From Ceraceosorus guamensis (taxonomy: Eukaryota > Basidiomycota > Exobasidiomycetes > Ceraceosorales > Ceraceosoraceae), in assembly GCF_003144195.1 (NCBI RefSeq), contig NW_020290026.1, positions 62,001-126,000 on the forward strand: a stretch of 64,000 nucleotides of DNA, in the 5' to 3' direction. Shown one piece after another: positions 11,764 to 26,975 of this stretch. How positions within the stretch are numbered: position 1 is the stretch's first letter; each line of letters opens with the position of its first letter. The position numbers and the translations under genes are program-made. The notes below the pieces were generated by a model. The model did no database searches, was not told where the DNA came from, and saw only the letters and a program-made list of their open reading frames with translations.

Positions 11764-13341
11764 ATGGCCGAAGTTCCAGTGCCCATCGGGGCCATTTACA
11801 AGGGCGGGGACAGCGCTTCTTTGAACGCTTTGCGCGCCAACGAAGAGGCCAGCAAGATGTACGCTCCATCCGTCTTTTCCCCTCACACGCTCTCGGAGAA
11901 GGGCCACAAGAGGGTGGCCAAGGACAGGGTGCCCAAAGGCAAGAACAAGAGGCCCACAGATGACGCCATCTCTAAAGGAGCCACCTTGCCATCTCAGGAG
12001 GCTGGATTCGATGTGTACTACGAGGTGCATGGCAAAGGGCCCAAGAAGATTATCTGTCTCATGGGTCTCAACAACAGCTGTTTCGGGTGAGTCGCGCTGC
12101 TTGCTCTACCTCAAGCTAGCCCACACGTGCTTATTAGCAGAACCGAATTCCTGACGCTCACACCTCGATTGCGGTCTTAACAGCTGGCTGCAGCAAGTGG
12201 AGCGTTTCGGATCAGACCCGGACTATTCCATCCTCGTCATTGATAATCGCGGCTACGGCAACTCCGAGACGCCTGCCGGCTTCTACACGTGAGTGTCCCA
12301 AGCTGCTACAGCTGCCTTGACAAGGCACGCATAAGAGGATGAATGTTCACAGGTCATATGCAAAGCCATGCTTCATCCGCTCACCCTACATTTCGTCTGT
12401 CGCAGCACATCCTCCATGGCGAAAGATGCCCTCGAGGTGCTGGATCAGATTGGATGGACCGCAGATCGGCAACTGCATGTGGTCGGCGTGAGCATGGGCG
12501 GGATGATTACCCTGGAGATTGCCAAGCTGGCTCCCAAGCGCGTTGCGAGCATCAATTTGGTCAGCACGACGTCTGGACAAGGAAGGGGAGAGAAAAATCT
12601 CCTGACATCACTGCCGCCTGTGAGTAATTGCTAAGGATGGACCTAGCATCGGACGAAATGCTGACTTTGCCCCTCTTCTCTTCCATGACTCATCTGCACC
12701 TTTGGCAGCTCACCGGCGTGACCACTATCGCGCGAGTGATTGCAGGAAGGATCCTCAATATGGACTCGGATCAGTGGAGGGTGGGACAGGTGCTCGAATT
12801 GCTCTTTCCCAAAGTCTGGCTCGCAGAGGTTCATCCCGAAGATCCCAGCGGCCGCACACGGCGAGACGTGATGAGGGAGATGTTCGAGTGGCGCTTCGCC
12901 TACACTCGGAGGCAAACACTGCCCGGCGCTTTTGCTCAGATCGGAGCGGTGGCTACTCACAGGGTTACACCTAAAGAGCTGGCAGCTATCAACCTCGATA
13001 TTCCTGCCATTGCCATCTTTACGGGAGATCAAGACAATCTCGTCAATCCTGCCAACTCGTTCCACTTGCACAAGCACCTTCCTAGGGCCGACTTTACACA
13101 GTACAAGAATGCCGGTCATGCTTTGCCCGTACAGTGAGTGTGTTGTTGCAACACGGCTCGCACTTCCTGCGGCTCGGAATGTGCGGTTGACCATGCTTTC
13201 GACTTGATGTTGTTGACGTTGCGCAGGAAACCTCAGGAACTCAACGACGCCTTGCAGAAGAATTTCGAGAAGGCCGCCGCTCACCTGGCAAACAGCGCCT
13301 CCGGACCCTGGCCTCACTTTACATCTGTCTCGAAGCAATGA
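11764..13341 (+). CDS. Alpha/beta-hydrolase fold protein
   Basis: Five exons (11764-12086, 12184-12288, 12406-12619, 12709-13133, 13227-13341) join in phase to 393 residues. The N-terminal ~85 residues are basic and low-complexity. The hydrolase fold then follows: YEVHGKGPKKIICLMGLN (oxyanion region), VIDNRGYGNSETP, the nucleophile elbow GVSMGG, an acidic position in FTGDQDNLV and a C-terminal His in NAGHALPVQ. These form a complete Ser/Asp/His set. The family contains esterases, epoxide hydrolases and similar enzymes, and the substrate cannot be told from sequence. No signal peptide or membrane segment is seen, so it is probably cytosolic. The start ATG at 11764 is the first in frame. Confidence 0.85.
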
Positions 13342-13440
13342 GATGCAGGCTGGTTCCTCTGGCCTTCACGTCGCAATGTAATGGACATTGAGCGCCACGG
13401 GGAAAATGCTGGGCGAATGCAGTGTGGCATGCTGAAGGTC

Positions 13441-16637
<3,197 letters not shown>

Positions 16638-17422
16638 GATTGACGAAGCTCTGCGAGTGCGTGATCGGGCGAGGCGAGCGAGCTGTCCCACAAGAAACTT
16701 GGGGTTACCGAGTCTCAGGGCAGAGGATATTGAGATGGTGGGCTATCGCTGCGTGGAATGCTCGTAGGGATGCTGTCAATGCACTGCCTGCCTTTTGACA
16801 ATTTGCGACTCCCTCTCACGCCGCGGTGACCGTCGTGGTGAAAGCGATTCGTATCTTTGTCGGTTGACTACAGTTGAACGGTAGGCGCCCGAATTGGAAA
16901 GAGGAGCAAGTTGGAGTCCGCATCCAGTGTCGGCAGACATCGGTGGGTGTGCCAACTGCTAGTGTATGATAGCCTTTGCGCAAGCACCGTCGCTTTTGTT
17001 GCAGTCTGTGAGTATTGGTCGGAATGAATGATCGTAAATGACGCATCGTGAACCAGCAAATTGACGAACACGGCATCTTCAGAGTGCACTCACGACTACC
17101 CGCCGTGTCTCACCTTTTCCTTCCGACGCGTTGGATTGCAATCGTGCGTCGCGCACTTTTTTTGGGTGCGCGCGTAAAGAAGCGCGTCGCTGCTGAGCTG
17201 GGAGCAGCATCAGTCAAAGTCATGCACGAGTCACAGTGCAAGTCGTGAGTTCGAGCGCTGCTCGTGGAGTGTGGAGGATGCTGCATAGCAAACCCAATTA
17301 ATCGACGAGACCATCTCGCTTCCTTCCCCTTCACACTCTTGCACTCGCAAGCGGACTGCCACAATCTCTCTTGTCAATTGAGATCGAAGGGTACAACGGC
17401 TACAGCGGCGATTTCCCCCACC
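16638..17422. other. Divergent promoter region between the MYST HAT and LIP2 genes
   Basis: A 785-nt stretch upstream of both genes. A plus-strand frame runs in from 17264 into LIP2, but its first 53 codons are more likely 5' UTR. No TATA box or other recognised site was found. Confidence 0.5.
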
Positions 17423-18604
17423 ATGTCGTGCAGCTCTGCCGCTTCCACCAGTGCCAAATCTGGCCTGTCGGCAATCAGGTGCACGCACATTCCTCATCAA
17501 GTACCATACCTGCTAGGCCTCTCGCTACAAGAGCATCTCGTCTCCCGTCGAGCTCGAGCTCGCGAATTTCTCTCGCAGCAGCCTTCCCAGGGACCTCATT
17601 CCGGTCACAGCAAGCCTGCGGCATCATATGAGCGTGCTAGTAGCATAGCTCACACGGACCATCTTCTCTTGCTGGAGCACACACCCGTCTACACAGAAGG
17701 ACGGAGGCAAAGCTCTACGGAGCTCAGCGGCAATGAACAAGAAGGCAACAGGCTTCGAGCTCTCGGCGCAGATTATGTACAGACACGGCGGGGCGGACTC
17801 GTCACGTATCATGGTCCTGGTCAGCTTGTAGGCTACCCCATCTGGGATATAGGCGCGATGGACGTGAGTTGCTGGCTGATGAGCTACGCTGTATCGCTTC
17901 AATGGCATCAGAGGTCGAGCCCAGCAGGATTTGAAATGCTCATCCACAGCCCACCTTGCTTTGCCCTGATCCCACAGCTTTCAACGCGCTGTTACGTGGA
18001 TAAGATCCAGGCAGCCCTTACAAAGCTGCTTCACAGTGCGCCTTATCATCTATCCACCGTGCCAGCGCAGTCGGACGAGACGGGCGTGTGGTCCGACATT
18101 TCCCACAAGATAGCCTCCATTGGCATTCAGGTCCGTCATCGCATCACCTCTCACGGCTTTGCTTTGAACGTTGGCATGCACGTCTTGCCGTGGTTTGAAC
18201 ATATCGTAGCTTGCGGAATAGTGGGAAAGGGCATGACGAGCATAGAGCGGGAAAGGGCGCTGTTGATCAAGAGGGAAGAAGAAACTAGACCGGATAGAGG
18301 CGCAGCCGACAGCGTCGAAGAGGGCAGAGTGAAAGCTCTAGAAGAGCAAGCTGAGAGGCAAGGGCTGGTACAGCCCCAAGACTCCGGCCGCAGAGATCCT
18401 AGGGAGAGCGCGAAATTGTTCGTCGGGCCAGAGTCTCGGACAAAGGTCGAAGACGTTGTGCCAAACCTGGTCCAGCACTTCAGCAGCACATTCGGCAGGG
18501 AGATCATCCCTGCCCCGGCAACTCAATTCGTCTACCAAGCAGATGCTCAGGGAGTCTTGGCCGGTGTCACAGTCGATGGAGAAGACATCAATGTAACACA
18601 ATGA
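17423..18604 (+). CDS. LIP2: Octanoyl-[ACP]:protein N-octanoyltransferase (lipoate biosynthesis)
   Basis: Transfers octanoate from mitochondrial acyl-carrier protein to lipoyl domains, the first step of lipoic acid synthesis. Two exons (17423-17863, 17978-18604) give 355 residues. LipB motifs are LLLLEHTPVYTEGRR, RRGGLVTYHGPGQLVGYP, the join MD/LSTRCYVDKIQ, SHKIASIGIQVRH (catalytic Lys191), HGFALNV and VACGIVGKGMTSI (catalytic Cys226). The intron is 114 nt, in frame and stop-free, so it reads through as a 38-codon insert that splits the family sequence. The start was chosen at 17423 for its strong context (CCCCACCATGTCG); an open frame continues upstream to 17264. A charged insertion of about 70 residues follows the active site. 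A mitochondrial location is expected for the family; the N-terminus (MSCSSAASTSAKSG) is compatible but not diagnostic. Confidence 0.92.
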   Translation: MSCSSAASTSAKSGLSAIRCTHIPHQVPYLLGLSLQEHLVSRRARAREFLSQQPSQGPHSGHSKPAASYERASSIAHTDHLLLLEHTPVYTEGRRQSSTELSGNEQEGNRLRALGADYVQTRRGGLVTYHGPGQLVGYPIWDIGAMDVSCWLMSYAVSLQWHQRSSPAGFEMLIHSPPCFALIPQLSTRCYVDKIQAALTKLLHSAPYHLSTVPAQSDETGVWSDISHKIASIGIQVRHRITSHGFALNVGMHVLPWFEHIVACGIVGKGMTSIERERALLIKREEETRPDRGAADSVEEGRVKALEEQAERQGLVQPQDSGRRDPRESAKLFVGPESRTKVEDVVPNLVQHFSSTFGREIIPAPATQFVYQADAQGVLAGVTVDGEDINVTQ

Positions 18605-18793
18605 AATGCGCTAGCTGTCAGAGACAATTCTTGGTGGCGTCTGGTGTCGGAACGAGGCCTTGATTCTATTGCACACTTGATTCTCATCCGGTCATCACAC
18701 CGCGTGTAGTACATAGCAAGCTCGGAAGAGGATAGCGTGCGAATTCAGAAGCACGTGTATAAGTGGGTAACGCGTCGACCTCCTGCGCATGGA

Positions 18794-21700
18794 TCATCGT
18801 CCTCCGCCAGCGGGATCTCTCCGCGCGCGTGGCACATACGGCTGCGTGCCTGGCGCAGACGACTCTCTTGACCTCGAGTAAGCCTGAGGCTCACCTCTCC
18901 GTGGAGGCGAAGCCGGTCCAGGCGCTCTGCTGCTGTACTCTGGCCCCGCATCTATGCGCTGGCCACTTTGGGGACGAGAACCTCCACCAGAAGGAGCTTG
19001 CGGCGCGGAACCGGTGATCCAGCCCCACGTCGAGGAACCCCAGCCAGCCTGCTGACTTTCGGAACCCGAAGTTTGACGGGCGTGTGGTGGCAGACCTTCA
19101 CTGAAAGTCCTGCTGTTCGATCCTGCTGAGCCTGTTGACGGACTGATTGGACTCTGCAAAGAATCGCTTGAGAGGCTTCTGGCAGGACGCAGAAGAGGAC
19201 GTACCTGCGATAGGACGCACACAAGTCAGACGAACCCAGTCGGCCTCGGAAAGTTGTGCGCGCTCGGCAGTCATCATGTGCATAGCACTCACCATCTCGG
19301 TGAACAGCGGGACCATGTCCGGCAAGATTTTGAGCTCAGGAGCGCGAGGTGGCTTCGCTTTCTTGCTCGCTCGGGTCAAAGCTGCTGAAGGACCGTCAGA
19401 CGCCGAGGGCTCCGAGGTGAGAGGTGCAGGCGGCAGTGGTGGCAGATCTTTGTCTGCTGGCCTTGCTGTCAATTGAGACACACTGCGACCAGGCAGTGGA
19501 GGTCTCCATTTGCTCGCCTGCGCGCTGATTGAAGGCTGCTCTATCGAGGTTGCTGTCGTTGAGTTGCTCGATCGTGATGTTCGACCAATCGCATCGGAAA
19601 GAGCGGATCTGTCCTCAGATGTACGACTTGAAGACGGGGCGGTGTCGCTGTCGCTTGTCTCGCTACTCGCTCTCCTAGCCTCGCGCGACTCGTACCACTG
19701 TTCCTCTTCCTCGTCGTCTTCATCTTCGTCTTCGCCACCTTCACTGTCCCCATCGTCAAACTCCACTTCCGCTTCGATCTCTTCAATCTCGCCTGTGAAG
19801 GTATTGCCCACGCCCAAATTGTCCACCATCGCTGCGACGAATGCTTGGTCATCATCAACGAACCCGGAGCTTGCAGCGCTTCCGAGATCACCGCCACCCG
19901 CACCCATCAACTTCGTGGCTGCGCCCTCTACTTCCTTGTTGGCGAGTCTGCGCCTTAGCTTCAGCTCACGAACCATCTTGATTCTGTAGGCATGTACGAC
20001 GATGGCATCGATCTCGGCCAAAGCAGCGCGTCGCTCTGCGCCGCCTGCAGGCATGCAGATCTCCAAGTCCACTTGTCCAACGCCGCGCCGTGTTAGAGTA
20101 CCTTTTGGCTGTTGAGGCTGGAAACTTTGCTGGTAGGCTTTTGGAGTGGTCAAATCGATGACTCTTTCTGCCTTTGCAGAGGCACTGCTATTCGGCCCCT
20201 CGTCAGGTCCGCGAACAAAGTTGATGAACAGCTCGATCCAGTGCATGAGACCATCAAAGAGGCCAGAGCCCTTCGAATGTACTTCGTGCACAAAGTGATA
20301 GAAACGCCCTTCATGCCGTCCTACCAGGTCGATAAAGACCTGCACTGTGCGTTGAGGGTCTACGTAGCTCACTGATGTCGCGGTGTGTTCGTCAGCAACG
20401 CGACTACACCAAGAGGCAAAGCTCAATGGACTCACACTCCTCGTGGCCCTCAACAGTACGGATCAGGTCGTTGATGAAGGCTTGCAGATCAGACAAGCTG
20501 TCAGCGATGTTGGCAGCCTTGTAGACTTGAGCTAGAGGCGAGTAGAAGATGGTGACAATATCCTTGAGCAGTTCGGAAGTAACGCCCTGGCATTGACAAG
20601 ATCGAGTCGGCTGCGTGTGAGCCCGCTGTCGCGTGGGGAACACGACATTCGACTCACTTCAAAGATCAAGCTGATCATTTGTTCTTTGTCGCGAAGGCGG
20701 GTCAAGCATCGCAAGTAGATGTGTAAATCTTCGTAAAGCCAGGCGTCGGGCGCCACGGCATCGGGCCCTTGATCTTCCTCGCCGCGACCCAGATTTGCAC
20801 GATACTGCTTGTAGACCTCATAAGCTCTGCTTGCCCTCACCACTCGCGTGATTTGAGGTCTCGTCAAAGGTGCGGTACCTGCTGGTGGAGACCTCAGGAT
20901 GCACGTGAGAATGTCGAGCCTCTCCGATTTAGCTTGAGCCTTCAGAGCTCTTTGATATTCTACTGGCGCATTGACGAATGCTTTGACCCTCTCGCACAAG
21001 TCTTCGTCCTCTATTTTGCCTTTGACGGCCATCAACATGCGTTCCAGCTCTCTAACCTCTTCTTGCATGCTGCTTGTAAACATACGCTGCAGTAGGCTCC
21101 TCTGTCCAAAAGGTTGAGCCAAGAACAAGTCGATGACCGATCGGATCATCGATACTGGATTGGAGATGCGCAGAATGCCCCTCAGCATGAAATATGGCAT
21201 AAGACCGTGGATGCGCTTCAGCTGAGCGAAGAGGTCCGATGATGTGTCGGTGCCCATGAACAAGTGGAAGAGGGTGCTGGCAGCACTGATACGGCCCCAA
21301 GAAAGCAGAGCTCGATAGCTTTCGGGCAGTTCCTCAATATTCGGCGTGTGCTTGATGGTGCTAAAAACTCGAGTAAGACCGTCGCGTTGCACAAGATCGG
21401 ACTTGAAAGCTGAGATGTGCTCGCGTAACTCTGATATCCTGCGGCTGGCTTCACTGGCAAATCTGCCTGCCTCATCTTCGCGCACAGCGTCCAGAGCCTC
21501 TCTAGCTGCCACATCCTCAACCTCTGCAGAGGACAGGGTCGTCGCATCCTCGAGCAAGAAGGAGGATAAAGCTGCAGAGTCTGCAACTGAAGGAATGGCC
21601 AAGAGGGAGCGGACATACGCTCGAAGGGTGAGCCGGTTCTTCTCTCTAGCGAGCGGAGCTGCTGAGGCTGCCGCTGGCCTGCTAAAAGGCTGTGCGATCT

Positions 21701-22882
21701 GCCCGGGAAGAGGAGGCGGCACTTCGCTATCGTCCCGAGCTCGACCACTGAATTCGTGTCCGCGAGTAGCTGCGTGCGCAGCTGCTCGTGAGGAGAGCCC
21801 TGCTCCAGAGCTCAGCGTCCGTTGTCTAGGCTGCGGATGGCTGGATATGTCTTCAAGATTCACTCCTCCAAACTGCAGAGAATTATCAATCACAGCGTCC
21901 CCATCGTTAAATTGACTGCCTCCGACAGTGCCCGCAAATTGCGTCCCTCTCCTGTCCTTTGCTGGCGGTCTTCCAATGTCTTCTCCAGGAAACTCTAGCT
22001 TCAGGGTGTCGGCAAGCCTTGCAAAGTCGCCATAACGGCGACTGACGAATACATCGGGAAAGTCTTGGCGCCGTGTTCGGATAAGAAACTCGTCGTGAAT
22101 TTTGCTGCGAGCCAGTCTGGAAGGCTTGGTTTTGACTGTTCTGACACCAACGACATTCACATCAAAGCCGGCCTGCTCGCTCGCGAGACCGGCTAGAGCA
22201 GCCTTCATCCTGGCTTGAGCCGCCGCCATCCTCTCCCGGTCCTGCGGTGCGATGGTCAAAACCTCTTCCTGCACGCCTTGCACGTGCACTGCCGCTCCAA
22301 CAAGTAATGTGACCCATTTCGCGATCTTGTTGCTGAGCCTCTTGCGCTTGCTGACCTCCCCTTCTTCTGGAGTCATGCCGCTGATGTTCCGCTCAAGAAA
22401 GCGAGTCACAAATACTTGTACCTTCTCGGGCCAGAAGTTGGCGGGTGCAGATCGCAGGAAAGGGAAAGTGACGACGAAGTGGTGGAAGAGGAAGCGGAGG
22501 ATAGGAACGTCGGCTCGCGTCACAGCGGCAGAGGGCGAGAAGGGAGGCCCGAAGGAGGAGAGTGCATCTGCGAATGAGGACCAGAAGATATGCTCAGCGT
22601 TGTTTCTGACTCGCTGGTTGCCGATAGGTTTACCGCAGCATACTGACCTTTCTGACTGAGGCTCTTGATCTCTCTCTCTGCCTGCAGCTGTACCAAGGTC
22701 TTCTTCAAGTAGTGCGCTCTCAGCGGAGTCAGCTTTAGGGGATCTTGCGAATCTCGCAGTCTTGGTATACGATTCGCAATGCCTTCCAAAGAGTCGTCCC
22801 TACTACTCTGAGCATCGTCGAGAGCGTGGCCCGCGTGCTCGAAAGCTGCGTCTGGCGCTTGGCTTGCTGTTTTTGATGCCAT
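18794..22882 (-). CDS. Lec1-like PX-domain lipid-associated protein
   Basis: Five exons (22648-22882, 20658-22567, 20436-20586, 19293-20371, 18794-19204) join in phase to 1261 residues. The N-terminus (LTPLRAHYLKKTLVQLQ, then VPILRFLFHHFVVTFPFL) matches the fungal PX-associated region. A PX domain begins near residue 212 (FDVNVVGVRTVK, FVSRRYGDFARLADTL, FPGEDIGRPP) and is interrupted by a roughly 130-residue disordered insert before its last helix (NRLTLRAYVRSLLAIPS). The helical domain that follows (YRALLSWGRISAASTLFHLF, LMPYFMLRGILRISNPVSMI, DPQRTVQVFIDLVGRHEGRFYHFVHEVHSKG) is that of the yeast YPR097W/Lec1 family, which is linked to ergosterol and lipid-droplet balance. The C-terminal ~350 residues are acidic and Ser-rich. 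The start at 22882 (MASKTASQ) is the last ATG before conserved sequence; an in-frame ATG at 23077 is less likely. Confidence 0.88.
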
Positions 22883-23548
22883 GTCTGGAGAATGATTTGA
22901 GGATCTTGTGCCCAGCCTTGAACCGCCACGGAGGACGTCCTGGGTGATCGGGAGGAAGGCCAAGCTTGATCGGTCGCGAGGAGGGGTGTCAGGCGCGTGC
23001 TCATGGTCAGAAGGAGGCTTGACTCTGCGACAGGGTCTCGCGGCTAGAGGAACCGCATGGATGCTCCAAGGATGCACGGACAGCAGCTGTCAGCACAATC
23101 GGTCGAGCACGTTGCATTTCGCGGCGTGTGGCGCATCCGGACGCGCAGCATGCGGGCAGCAAGGTGTGGAGGCGACGCAGCAGGTCGCGCCCGCACAGCC
23201 ACAGAGCCCGCAACGCGGCGGCACATCTGCTTGCCACCTCTGACCTACGGCCTATAGAGATGAACATGCGATTTGATTGGCAAACTTGATGTGAGATCGG
23301 GTCCATTATCATTCAAGGTCTCGGTATGATTCACGACCAACGCCCTTTCACACTTCAGCATTCCTCACGCTCTGCGCTGAGGTCAGCATCGTGCAAGGAC
23401 GCTCTAGAAACAATCTCAGACACGGATGGCAAAGCATTCAAATCACACTGTGGATTTGTAATTGAGAATGTCAGACCTCCGCAAGATCGTAGGCATGATG
23501 CCTTTCAAAACACGAACGGTTGTTCGGAAGCTACCTGTCCCTTCGATC
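22883..23548. other. Intergenic region between two minus-strand genes
   Basis: This 666-nt stretch is upstream of the Lec1-like gene and downstream of CYP6. No supported gene was found. A plus-strand frame entering from 23462 is the complement of CYP6's Arg/Asp-rich tail. Confidence 0.5.
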
Positions 23549-25416
23549 TCACCCTCGAGGACTGCGCTCGCGTTCAGCATAGCGATGGTCCCTTCTTTCG
23601 TGTCCAGGTCGCTCTTGGCGTCTCTCATCATACTCTTGGTCCCGCGGTCTTCTATATTCATGATTCCTTCTAGTGTCAGCATACCTTTGATTGTACTCGC
23701 TTCGATCTTCAGGCCGTCGTCTGTCTCGGTCTCTGTCGCCTGCGTGAGGATGATCGCGATGAGATCTCCTATCATTGTCTCGTCCCTGCTGAGAGCCTCC
23801 GTATTCGTGTCGCCTGTGCGAATTTCCACCTCGTCCGTAGGAATCGTGTCGATCGCGCTGCGCGAGGTACCTGCGGTCGTCTCTAGTCCTCGAAGGGGCA
23901 TCACGCCTCGGAAGATCATGGCGCTGACCACGGCTCTGATCATAGTGCGTCCGACTGCCCTCGGCACGGGCAGAGCTAGACCCCGCACGACTTTTTGTTC
24001 GTTGTTGCATCCAGCTTTGGTGCAGCTTGCCGACCGATTGCGAGAAATCTACCCATATCCTTCGATCGTCGACGAGGACATTCTGCATCTTAAAGTAAGC
24101 CTACAGGTCCCCGCAGTAAAGATCGGTCTTGACTGTCAGGAGCTGATCTGCGTACTACCCTACGATTCCAACGGGCTCTGCGTCTCGCTTTCACTTGGAC
24201 GCACCTGTTCCGCCTGCTCACGCTCATCGAATTCAATGAACGCATACTGAAGACTGTCTCCGGTCTGATAGGCCACAAGAAGAACACAGGTCAGAGAGAG
24301 AGACTGCTGAATCAGAATCTCCAACACCATCGCTGCACTCACTTTGCGATCCCTGATGACTTCACAGCTCATGATCACACCGAACCTCGAGAAGATCAAC
24401 TGGAGATCCTCGCTCCGAGTGACGGGATTGAGCTTGCAGACGAAGAGCACGTTTTCCGGAGGTCTGACGTCCGCATGAGGCAGATCACCGACCATCTCCA
24501 GAGTCAAAGCTGCAGCTGAAGAGTCTGCTTTCCGCTTTTCCCTCTCCACCTCTTCCGCTGGACGGGTAGAGGGGTCTACAAGCTCTTCAGACGCATCTGC
24601 TCGGGCGTTCAGAAGCTGGGAAGGCGTGGGCGAGGGAGTGCGGCTTGGGGGAACGTAGCCCGGAGGGTCTGAGAATGGATCCTCTGGAGCATAAGGTGGT
24701 GTTGCGCATCGTTAGCGTAGTCATCTTGGCACTTTAATACCCTCCTAAACTCCGTGCACTCACCAAGGATTTCGACGTGCTTGATACGAATATCCAGCAG
24801 GGGTCTTCCTTTCTCATCCACATAGGCAGTGTTGATGCGGTCCAGCGCACCGCCTTCCTCCTGTCCCTCTACGACATTCCCAAACACTGCATGCTTGCCA
24901 TCTAAATACGAAGCATCGTCCGTCAAGCAGATGAAGAATTGAGATCCAGCCAGCCCTTCCTCCTCGTCCTGACCATCTGCGCTTGGTCCATTGATTGGAG
25001 AAAGCGCAAACGATACAGTACCCCTGCGGTGGTTGAGCTGCTCTTCTTTCCTGAGCACAAAGTAGGGCTGCTTGCTGTATGCGGGGTTGTCGGGAGGCAA
25101 CGTGTTCCAGAAACACACGCCGCCTCTTCCATCCTGCTTGGAAGAAGGATCGCCGGCTTGAGCCAAAAAGTCTCTCTGCACCGAGAAGAACGAGTTGAAA
25201 TTGTACTTCTTTGCTGCTCCAAGCTTGAGAAAGTTTTCGCACGCTTTGGGAGCCAGTTTCGTCTCTAGATCAATCTAGTGTTTGAAAGCGAGACAAGAGG
25301 AGGGAGTGGCACTGTCAGAGAGCACGAGCGGTTTGACGATCACATACTGCCTGATCGACCGCTCAACAGCCACTTACCACGATGTCCCCGACTGAGGTCT
25401 CGAGAAGAACAGACAT
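23549..25416 (-). CDS. CYP6: Cyclophilin-RRM protein (PPIL4 type, spliceosome-associated isomerase)
   Basis: Five exons (25378-25416, 24764-25274, 24343-24683, 24205-24264, 23549-24100) join in phase to 500 residues. A cyclophilin domain occupies about 1-170: [50 protein letters not shown] and [15 protein letters not shown]. The Trp of classical cyclophilins is replaced by Tyr, as is usual in this subfamily. An RRM follows (about 240-330), with RNP2-like VLFVCKLNP and RNP1-like [10 protein letters not shown], ending [23 protein letters not shown]. The tail (about 345-500) is rich in Arg, Asp, His and Ser, like splicing-factor tails. The domain order and tail identify PPIL4/Cyp6, a nuclear protein associated with RNA processing. 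The first exon is only 39 nt. The gene diverges from MED6 across 416 nt. Confidence 0.95.
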
Positions 25417-25832
25417 GACAGCCTAGCTGTGTGAGCGAGCAGGCTCGAAAGAGAATCCGCGCCGCCGAAACGTCAGGAGCGAAATTCCCAGCAGGTCCGA
25501 AGTGAGGATGGAGGAAGCGATCAGAATGAGAAGCGCTTGTGGACGAAGGCTCAGCAGCTGCAGACCCGTGACTCTTGCGTGTCTGCAGTTCTTGGACGTA
25601 CGCGATGCGCGCGCGCTACCAGCGCCTCCTCCACCTTAGTTGGAATCCGTGGTGAGTGCATGGGCCCTGCGAGAGCCGCGACATGACCTTCGCCTCTTCC
25701 GTCATCACTCACCTTCTCCGCAACTCCCACGACGCAGTCTCGTCAGCATATGCCGACAGATGGGATGATCCGTATCGCAAACCAGACTTGAAAGTGTCGA
25801 AGAAGCAACGCATTGGCTTGAAGTCCGCCGCC
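25417..25832. other. Divergent promoter region between CYP6 and MED6
   Basis: A 416-nt stretch. The MED6 reading frame stays open back to 25656 and has an in-frame ATG at 25683, so part of this stretch may be coding or 5' UTR. No TATA box was seen. Confidence 0.5.
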
Positions 25833-26975
25833 ATGGCTCTGCCTTACAATCGACCCAACGCCCCAGCCATCTTCTTTCGAGATCCTGAATACCTCGCCAA
25901 CACCGGTCTCACACGCCTCACGGCCCTCGAATACTTTTCCCATTCATCTTTTTTCGACAAGAGATGCACCAACGAGGTGCTGCGCATGCAGAATTTGGCC
26001 AGGCTGGGCGCAAACGCAGCGCGAAGAGACCCCAAAGAGCTTCAACTGGAGTTGAGAAAGTTCAGAGGTATCGAGTTTGTTCTAGCTGAGTCTTTGGATG
26101 GAGCGGAGACAAGTACAAAAGGAGCGGTATCCCTGAATGCGGGCCCCCAATCTGGGTCAGCGGCCTCGGACCTTTTCATCGTTCACAAACGCTTAAGAGA
26201 GGGATCAGAGGACAGCCAAGTCAAGCTTCTGCAGGTCTACTTCATCCTCAGCGGAGACATCATGCGAGCACCAGATCTGTATCGTCTGGTTGGTGGAAGA
26301 CTTGTGAGTGTTAGCAGCATGGTGCAACCTCGCGGCGACCTTCTCAGACGGCACTGCGAGACAAACCTTGGCGCTCATTGTTCTTGACCATCACCTCGCA
26401 CTCACTCGGCACGCCGCGACGCTCAACCAAAGCTCTCGGCTCTCACGTCAATGCAGAGCTCATTGAGGACCGCATACACTGCTCTGCCTCCCTTTGATCC
26501 AATTCGCGGCGTAAGCTGGCAACTGGCGCCACCGCGAGATGAAACGGGCGCGGAGAGCGAAGACTCCGATGATGACGGCTTGCGCGCAGGAAGAACGCGT
26601 AGGCAGAGCGGGCAAGGTTCCTCAGATACTTCGTCAAGCTCCGATTCCGAAAGCTCAGGCGATGAAACGAAGGCGGGCGGCGGACGAGATGCTCAAGATA
26701 GTCACGTTGTCAAGCAAGAAGACCATGAAGGTAGCTCAGGCATCATTGTCGAAATATCTGGGGGAACGAAGGAGCAGGCGAGTGGTCAAGTCGCGAGGAA
26801 GAGCTCATCGCCACCCAAGGGTGGCCCACGGCGGTCGTCCAGATCTGCTACAGCAGCGGCGCAAGATGCAGAGTCGGACGGAATGGAAGCTGAAGATGAG
26901 ATGTCCGCGACGGCATCTGCGGGAATAGCGGGCAGGAGACAAAGCACGAGGAGCGCGGGAAAGCGCAAGCGTTGA
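25833..26975 (+). CDS. MED6: Mediator complex subunit 6
   Basis: Head-module subunit of Mediator, which links activators to RNA polymerase II. Two exons (25833-26303, 26457-26975) give 329 residues. Family signatures are FFRDPEYL, LTRLTALEYFSHSSFFDKRCTNEVLRMQ, FRGIEFVLAES, LQVYFILSGDIMRAPDLYRLVGGRL and, after the intron, LRTAYTALPPFDPIRGVSW. The C-terminal ~140 residues are acidic, Ser-rich and basic in patches, and disordered by composition; they end in an RSAGKRKR nuclear-localisation-like tail. The start at 25833 sits in a near-ideal context (CCGCCGCCATGG) and gives the short N-terminus usual for Med6. The frame is open upstream and an ATG at 25683 would add 50 residues. Confidence 0.93.

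Noticed and set aside
19230-19260. Very short alternative intron near the end of the Lec1-like gene
   Set aside because: An 18-nt intron would be needed. The 88-nt intron 19205-19292 keeps phase and uses standard splice sites.
23462-24250. A 262-codon plus-strand frame
   Set aside because: It is the complement of the Arg/Asp-rich tail of CYP6 and has only Ser, Ile, Val and Arg bias.
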